DNA from: an uncultured Polaribacter sp.
GTDB lineage: Bacteria > Bacteroidota > Bacteroidia > Flavobacteriales > Flavobacteriaceae
DNA length: 8,633 nt
Assembly: GCA_937936695.1 (NCBI GenBank)
Contig: CALHCK010000087.1
Location: 1-8,633, forward strand
Direction of reading: 5' to 3'
Shown here one piece after another: positions 5,200 to 8,633 of the stretch. A program made the translations under genes and the position numbers. The notes below the pieces were generated by a model. That model saw nothing but the letters and a program-made list of their open reading frames with translations, did no database searches and was not told the origin of the DNA. Position 1 is the stretch's first letter. Each line of letters begins with the position of its first letter.

Positions 5200-7599
5200 A
5201 TGAAAACAACCAAACTTTTGCCATATGCAATAGCAATTACTATTTTTGTTATAGCATCTATTACCTATTTTCACCCTGTTTTAAAAGGTCAAAAACTAAA
5301 TCAATCAGACATTACCCAATTTAAGGGTATGGTAAAAGAAATTAATGATTTTAGGGAGCAAGAAAATACAGAACCTTATTGGACAGGTGCTTCTTTTAGC
5401 GGAATGCCAACTTATCAAATAAGTACATATTACCCAAACGATTTTATTAGAAGTGTAGATAGATTACTACGTTTTTTACCAAGACCAGCAGACTATACTT
5501 TTCTATACTTTTTAAGCTTTTTTGTGCTAATGATGGCTTTAAAAGTAGATTGGAGATTGGCAATTTTAGGAGCTTTGTCTTTTGGTTTTTCTACATATTT
5601 AATTATAATCTTTGGTGCAGGACACAATGCAAAAGCACACGCTATTGCATATATGCCGTTAGTTTTGGCTGGTGTTTTGTGGGTTTTTCAAAAAAAATAT
5701 GTTCTTGGCTTTGTGGTAACTGGTATTGCCATGGCTTTAGAAATTTATACCAATCACCCTCAAATGACCTATTATTTAGGTTTTAGTTTGTTAATCTTAG
5801 GGGTGTTAGAGTTTGTAAATGCTATTAAAGAAAAACTATTACCTCAATTTATAAAACAAGCAACAATTATTTTAGTAGCTGTGGTTTTAGGTATCGGAGC
5901 AAATGCACCGAGATTATTAGCTATGAAAGAATATGCTGATAATAGTACCAGAGGAAAATCTGAATTGACAATTAATGCAGATGGCACTCCTAAAAAAGCT
6001 TCTAAAGGATTGGATAAAGCATACATAACAGAGTATAGTTATGCAAAGTTAGAGACATTTAATTTATTTATTCCTCGTTTTATGGGAGGAGGAACGGTAG
6101 AAAAGTTTAACGAAGATTCAGAATTTTACAAAACAATAGCGTCAAAGGCAGGTAAAAGAGTTGCAAAATATTATTCTAAACAAGTACTTTCGTATTGGGG
6201 AGATCAAAATATAGTGGAAGCACCAGCCTACATAGGGGCAGTTATTTTCTTTTTATTTTTCTTAGGAATTTTTATTGTAGAGGGTCGTTTAAAGCAATGG
6301 CTAGTAGCAGCAACTGTTTTTTCTATATTAATGAGTTGGGGTAGAAATTTTGAATTTTTAACAAACTTTTTTATAGACTATATTCCTTTGTATAACAAAT
6401 TTAGGGCAATATCATCTATACAGGTTATAGCAGAGTTATGTGTGCCAATTTTAGCAGTTTTAGCTTTAAAAGAGTTTTTTACAAAAAAGAATACAAACGA
6501 TAAAAAGATAGATGCACTAAAAAAGGCTTTGTATGCTTTTGGTGGATTATTAGTTGTTGGTTTTGTGTTAGCGCATGCATTTTCTTCTTTTCAAGGTTTA
6601 CGAGATGCTCAATACGAGCAATTACCTGGGCTACAAGATGCAATTATTACAGATAGAAAAGCAATGTTGCTAACAGATACTTTAAGGTCTTTAATTTTAA
6701 GTGTTTTAACAGCTGGTGTTTTATGGATGTTCATAAAAAATAAATTAAAACAAGTTTATGGTATTGTAATTATTGCCGTTTTTGTATTGTTTGATTTATT
6801 GTCTGTTGATAAAAAATATGTAAATGAAGAAGATTTTAAACCCTCTAGAAGAATAGAACAACCATTTACAGCTACAAAAGCAGATAAGCAAATATTAAAA
6901 GACAAAGCACATTTTAGAGTTGGTAACTTTACGGTTAATCCAATGAATGATGGGAGTACTTCTTATTTTCATCAATCTATAGGAGGGTATCATGCAGCTA
7001 AACTTGGTCGTTATCAAGAATTATTTGAACATCAAATTGCCAAAAACAACATGCAAGTTTTAAACATGTTAAATACTAAGTATTTTATTGTTGGTAATGA
7101 TAAAGGGGAAAAGCAAGCACAATTAAATACAGATGCAAATGGCAATGCTTGGTTTGTAAATAACCTAGTAACTGTAAATAATGCAAACCAAGAAATTAAG
7201 GCGCTAGATGCATTAAATACAAAAATGAGTGTAGTTATCAGAGATAAAGATATCGACTTTAAATTTCCTAAAGCAAAAGATACTACAGCAACAATATCTT
7301 TAACTAAGTATAATGTATCCGAACTACAATATCAATCAAAAACAACTACAGAACAATTTGCTGTGTTTTCAGAGATTTTTTATAAAAACGGATGGAATGC
7401 ATATATAGATGGAAAATTAACTCCACATTATAGAGTTAATTATGTACTAAGGGGTATGTTAATTCCTTCTGGATCGCATACAATAGATTTTAAATTTGAA
7501 CCTAAGGTAATTCAGCAAGGAAAAATAATTTCTTTATCATCATACGCATTGCTATTGTTAATTGGTTTAGGCTGGTTTTTTTATGAGAAAAAGAAGTAG
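5200..7599 (+). CDS. YfhO family membrane protein (GT-C-like)
   Basis: This 799-residue polytopic inner-membrane protein belongs to the YfhO family. I count about 13-14 hydrophobic segments: 7-25, 98-114, 119-140, 148-164, 168-184, 190-206, 218-234, 341-360, 365-380, 405-424, 443-461, 494-513, 517-534 and 775-794. A large soluble domain, probably periplasmic, spans about 555-770. It contains the family-typical YHAAKLGRYQ (597-606) and FSEIFYKNGWNAYIDGK (723-739) before the last helix. The first extracytoplasmic loop carries an Asp (D37 in LNQSDITQ), the usual place for the acidic residue of GT-C glycosyltransferases; a catalytic role is inferred. In Gram-positive bacteria YfhO-type proteins transfer sugars from polyprenyl-phosphate to lipoteichoic acid; the acceptor here must differ. 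A GAGGAG stretch at 5182-5187 precedes the ATG by 12 nt, a Shine-Dalgarno-like site that is unusual in this phylum. The gene appears intact. Confidence 0.9.
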   Translation: MKTTKLLPYAIAITIFVIASITYFHPVLKGQKLNQSDITQFKGMVKEINDFREQENTEPYWTGASFSGMPTYQISTYYPNDFIRSVDRLLRFLPRPADYTFLYFLSFFVLMMALKVDWRLAILGALSFGFSTYLIIIFGAGHNAKAHAIAYMPLVLAGVLWVFQKKYVLGFVVTGIAMALEIYTNHPQMTYYLGFSLLILGVLEFVNAIKEKLLPQFIKQATIILVAVVLGIGANAPRLLAMKEYADNSTRGKSELTINADGTPKKASKGLDKAYITEYSYAKLETFNLFIPRFMGGGTVEKFNEDSEFYKTIASKAGKRVAKYYSKQVLSYWGDQNIVEAPAYIGAVIFFLFFLGIFIVEGRLKQWLVAATVFSILMSWGRNFEFLTNFFIDYIPLYNKFRAISSIQVIAELCVPILAVLALKEFFTKKNTNDKKIDALKKALYAFGGLLVVGFVLAHAFSSFQGLRDAQYEQLPGLQDAIITDRKAMLLTDTLRSLILSVLTAGVLWMFIKNKLKQVYGIVIIAVFVLFDLLSVDKKYVNEEDFKPSRRIEQPFTATKADKQILKDKAHFRVGNFTVNPMNDGSTSYFHQSIGGYHAAKLGRYQELFEHQIAKNNMQVLNMLNTKYFIVGNDKGEKQAQLNTDANGNAWFVNNLVTVNNANQEIKALDALNTKMSVVIRDKDIDFKFPKAKDTTATISLTKYNVSELQYQSKTTTEQFAVFSEIFYKNGWNAYIDGKLTPHYRVNYVLRGMLIPSGSHTIDFKFEPKVIQQGKIISLSSYALLLLIGLGWFFYEKKK

Positions 7600-7652
7600 T
7601 TGTTTCTTATCACACAAAAAAAATAAAATTATTATAAATTATTTTAGAATAA

Positions 7653-8168
7653 ATGTACAGTAAAATCCCTCATAAAAGATACGAACACACTTTAGCTTTT
7701 TTACAAAAAGTTGTACCCGCACCAGCTACTATTTTAGATTTAGGTATTAGAAATCCTTTTTCTGAAATTATGGAGCAAAATGGCTATACTGTAATAAATA
7801 CAGAAGGAGAAGATTTAGATTTGTTACCTGAAGTAGTAAAAAAACACAAAGTAGATGTTGTAACTGCATTTGAGATCTTTGAACATTTATTGGCTCCTTT
7901 TAACGTTTTAAAAACTATTGAAACTACTAAGTTAGTAGCTACAATTCCTTTAGATTTATGGTTTGCCAAAGCTTATAGAAGTAAAACAGATATGTGGGAT
8001 AGACATTACCATGAGTTTGAAGATTGGCAATTTGATTGGTTATTAGAAAAATCTGGTTGGTCTATAGTAGATAAAGAAAAATGGACAAGCCCTATAAATA
8101 AAATTGGTTTTAGACCTATTTTAAGAAAATTTACACCAAGATATTACGCTGTTTATGCTACAAAATAA
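7653..8168 (+). CDS. Small SAM-methyltransferase-fold protein
   Basis: This 171-residue cytoplasmic protein resembles class I SAM-dependent methyltransferases of glycan loci. Residues 26-33 (TILDLGIR) stand where motif I (a DxGxGxG-type loop) belongs, but the glycines after the first are replaced (DLGIRNPFSE). An acidic motif II-like position follows (NTEGEDLD, 49-56), then the post-strand-4 block DVVTAFEIFEHLLAP (68-82), which is the typical E-V-x-E-H-like helix of these enzymes. The C-terminal part, WDRHYHEFEDWQFDWLLEKSGW (115-136), matches the region preceding the last strands in related proteins. At 171 residues it is short for the fold but not obviously broken at either end. It lies 53 nt after yfhO, with no terminator between, and overlaps the next gene by 14 nt. 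Methylation of a sugar or lipid-linked intermediate is a reasonable guess; loss of SAM binding is also possible. Confidence 0.75.
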   Translation: MYSKIPHKRYEHTLAFLQKVVPAPATILDLGIRNPFSEIMEQNGYTVINTEGEDLDLLPEVVKKHKVDVVTAFEIFEHLLAPFNVLKTIETTKLVATIPLDLWFAKAYRSKTDMWDRHYHEFEDWQFDWLLEKSGWSIVDKEKWTSPINKIGFRPILRKFTPRYYAVYATK

Positions 8169-8633
8169 AATTAAGCATAAAAGAATTCTAATGATTGTTG
8201 ACGGGTATTACCCTGCTGATATTAGGGTTAGAAAAGAGGCAGAGTCATTAGCAAAAAAACACCAAGTTTTTGTAGTTTGTTGTAAAAAAGAATCGGAGAA
8301 AGAAACAGAAGTTTTAAATAAAGTAACTGTTTTAAGAAGTATTACATATAAGAATTTTACAGAAAAAGGAATTATAGATATAAGAATTGCTATTAATTTT
8401 GTTCATCCAAAATTTTATAAAGTTTTACCTAAAGTTGTAAAAGAATTTAAAATAGATGCAATTCATGTTCATGATTTACCTCTTGCAAAAACAGGTTATT
8501 TAATTGCAGAAAAATACAATCTAAAAACAATTTTAGATTTACATGAAAATTACGCAGCAGCCCTTTTAACTTGGTTTTCGTGGCGAAAAAATAAATTAGT
8601 AAAATTAAAAAACAAAATTTTCTTTAACTATGA
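8155..8633 (+). CDS. Glycosyltransferase family 4, N-terminal part (3' end beyond window)
   Basis: The first 159 codons of a GT-B-fold glycosyltransferase are present; the frame runs off the window. Residues 10-43 give the first strand and helix of the N-terminal acceptor domain (RILMIVDGYYPADIRVRKEAESLAKK, then QVFVVCC). The IRVRKEA stretch is typical of GT4 enzymes of the WbuB/WcaI-like type. Later blocks are IHVHDLPLAKTG (103-114) and TILDLHENY (125-133), the conserved His/Asp strand and the aspartate-histidine-glutamate stretch before the linker. The donor-binding domain is outside the window, so the sugar cannot be inferred. The ATG at 8155 overlaps the preceding stop by 14 nt, a coupling arrangement; a second in-frame ATG at 8191 (just before IVDGYYP) is the alternative start. 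It probably adds a sugar to a lipid-linked glycan in the cytoplasm. Confidence 0.88.
   Translation, partial: MLQNKIKHKRILMIVDGYYPADIRVRKEAESLAKKHQVFVVCCKKESEKETEVLNKVTVLRSITYKNFTEKGIIDIRIAINFVHPKFYKVLPKVVKEFKIDAIHVHDLPLAKTGYLIAEKYNLKTILDLHENYAAALLTWFSWRKNKLVKLKNKIFFNY

Noticed and set aside
5026..5274. Minus-strand open frame of 82 codons across the DUF4834/yfhO junction
   Set aside because: It is antisense to two well-supported genes, has Cys/Phe-rich composition typical of reversed Lys/Gln codons, and no family resemblance.
7600..7652. Promoter before the methyltransferase-like gene (TATTTTAG at 7640-7647)
   Set aside because: It mismatches the -7 consensus and is only 5 nt before the ATG, leaving no room for a leader; operon read-through from yfhO is simpler.
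7784..7969. Minus-strand open frame of 61 codons opposite the methyltransferase-like gene
   Set aside because: It is a shadow of a supported gene, with no motif and no start context.
1..8633. Defence, toxin-antitoxin, phage, transposon, CRISPR, tRNA or retron-like system
   Set aside because: All long frames are accounted for by envelope, glycan or housekeeping families; I found no regularly spaced repeats, transposase, reverse transcriptase or tRNA-like fold on either strand.

Overview
The window is AT-rich (roughly 30% G+C by eye) and reads like a chromosomal segment from a marine-type member of the Flavobacteriaceae (Bacteroidota). The reasons are the DUF4834 + YfhO gene pair, a DUF4159 lipoprotein-like/secreted protein, a YghO-type acyltransferase, a TAnnTTTG-type promoter element, and strong A/T-ending codon preference. 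The genus cannot be fixed from this sequence; Polaribacter/Tenacibaculum-like relatives are my guess.

Layout: two divergent gene clusters are separated by a 439-bp AT-rich intergenic region (4500-4938). Leftwards on the minus strand runs a tightly packed probable operon: an outer-membrane beta-barrel protein with a long Lys/Glu-rich tail (4499-2964), a YghO-like GNAT-fold protein (2948-1815), rsmE encoding the 16S rRNA m3U1498 methyltransferase (1831-1124, overlapping its upstream neighbour by 17 nt), a Nudix hydrolase (1103-579) and a DUF4159 protein (492-1, cut by the window edge). Rightwards on the plus strand run DUF4834 (4939-5196), YfhO (5200-7599), a small SAM-methyltransferase-fold protein (7653-8168) and the first 159 codons of a GT4 glycosyltransferase (from 8155, overlapping by 14 nt, cut by the window edge).

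The plus-strand cluster looks like the beginning of a cell-surface glycan or glycolipid locus: a polytopic GT-C-like membrane protein (YfhO) with a small membrane partner, then a methyltransferase and a cytoplasmic glycosyltransferase. The minus-strand cluster combines envelope proteins with housekeeping RNA modification and nucleotide metabolism, so its members probably share transcription rather than a pathway.

I see no RNA genes, mobile elements, CRISPR arrays, phage genes or recognisable defence system. The least ordinary items are the low-complexity charged tail of the barrel protein (and the polypyrimidine DNA that encodes it), the degenerate SAM motif in the methyltransferase-like protein, the small conserved partner of YfhO, and an inverted repeat in the divergent intergenic region.
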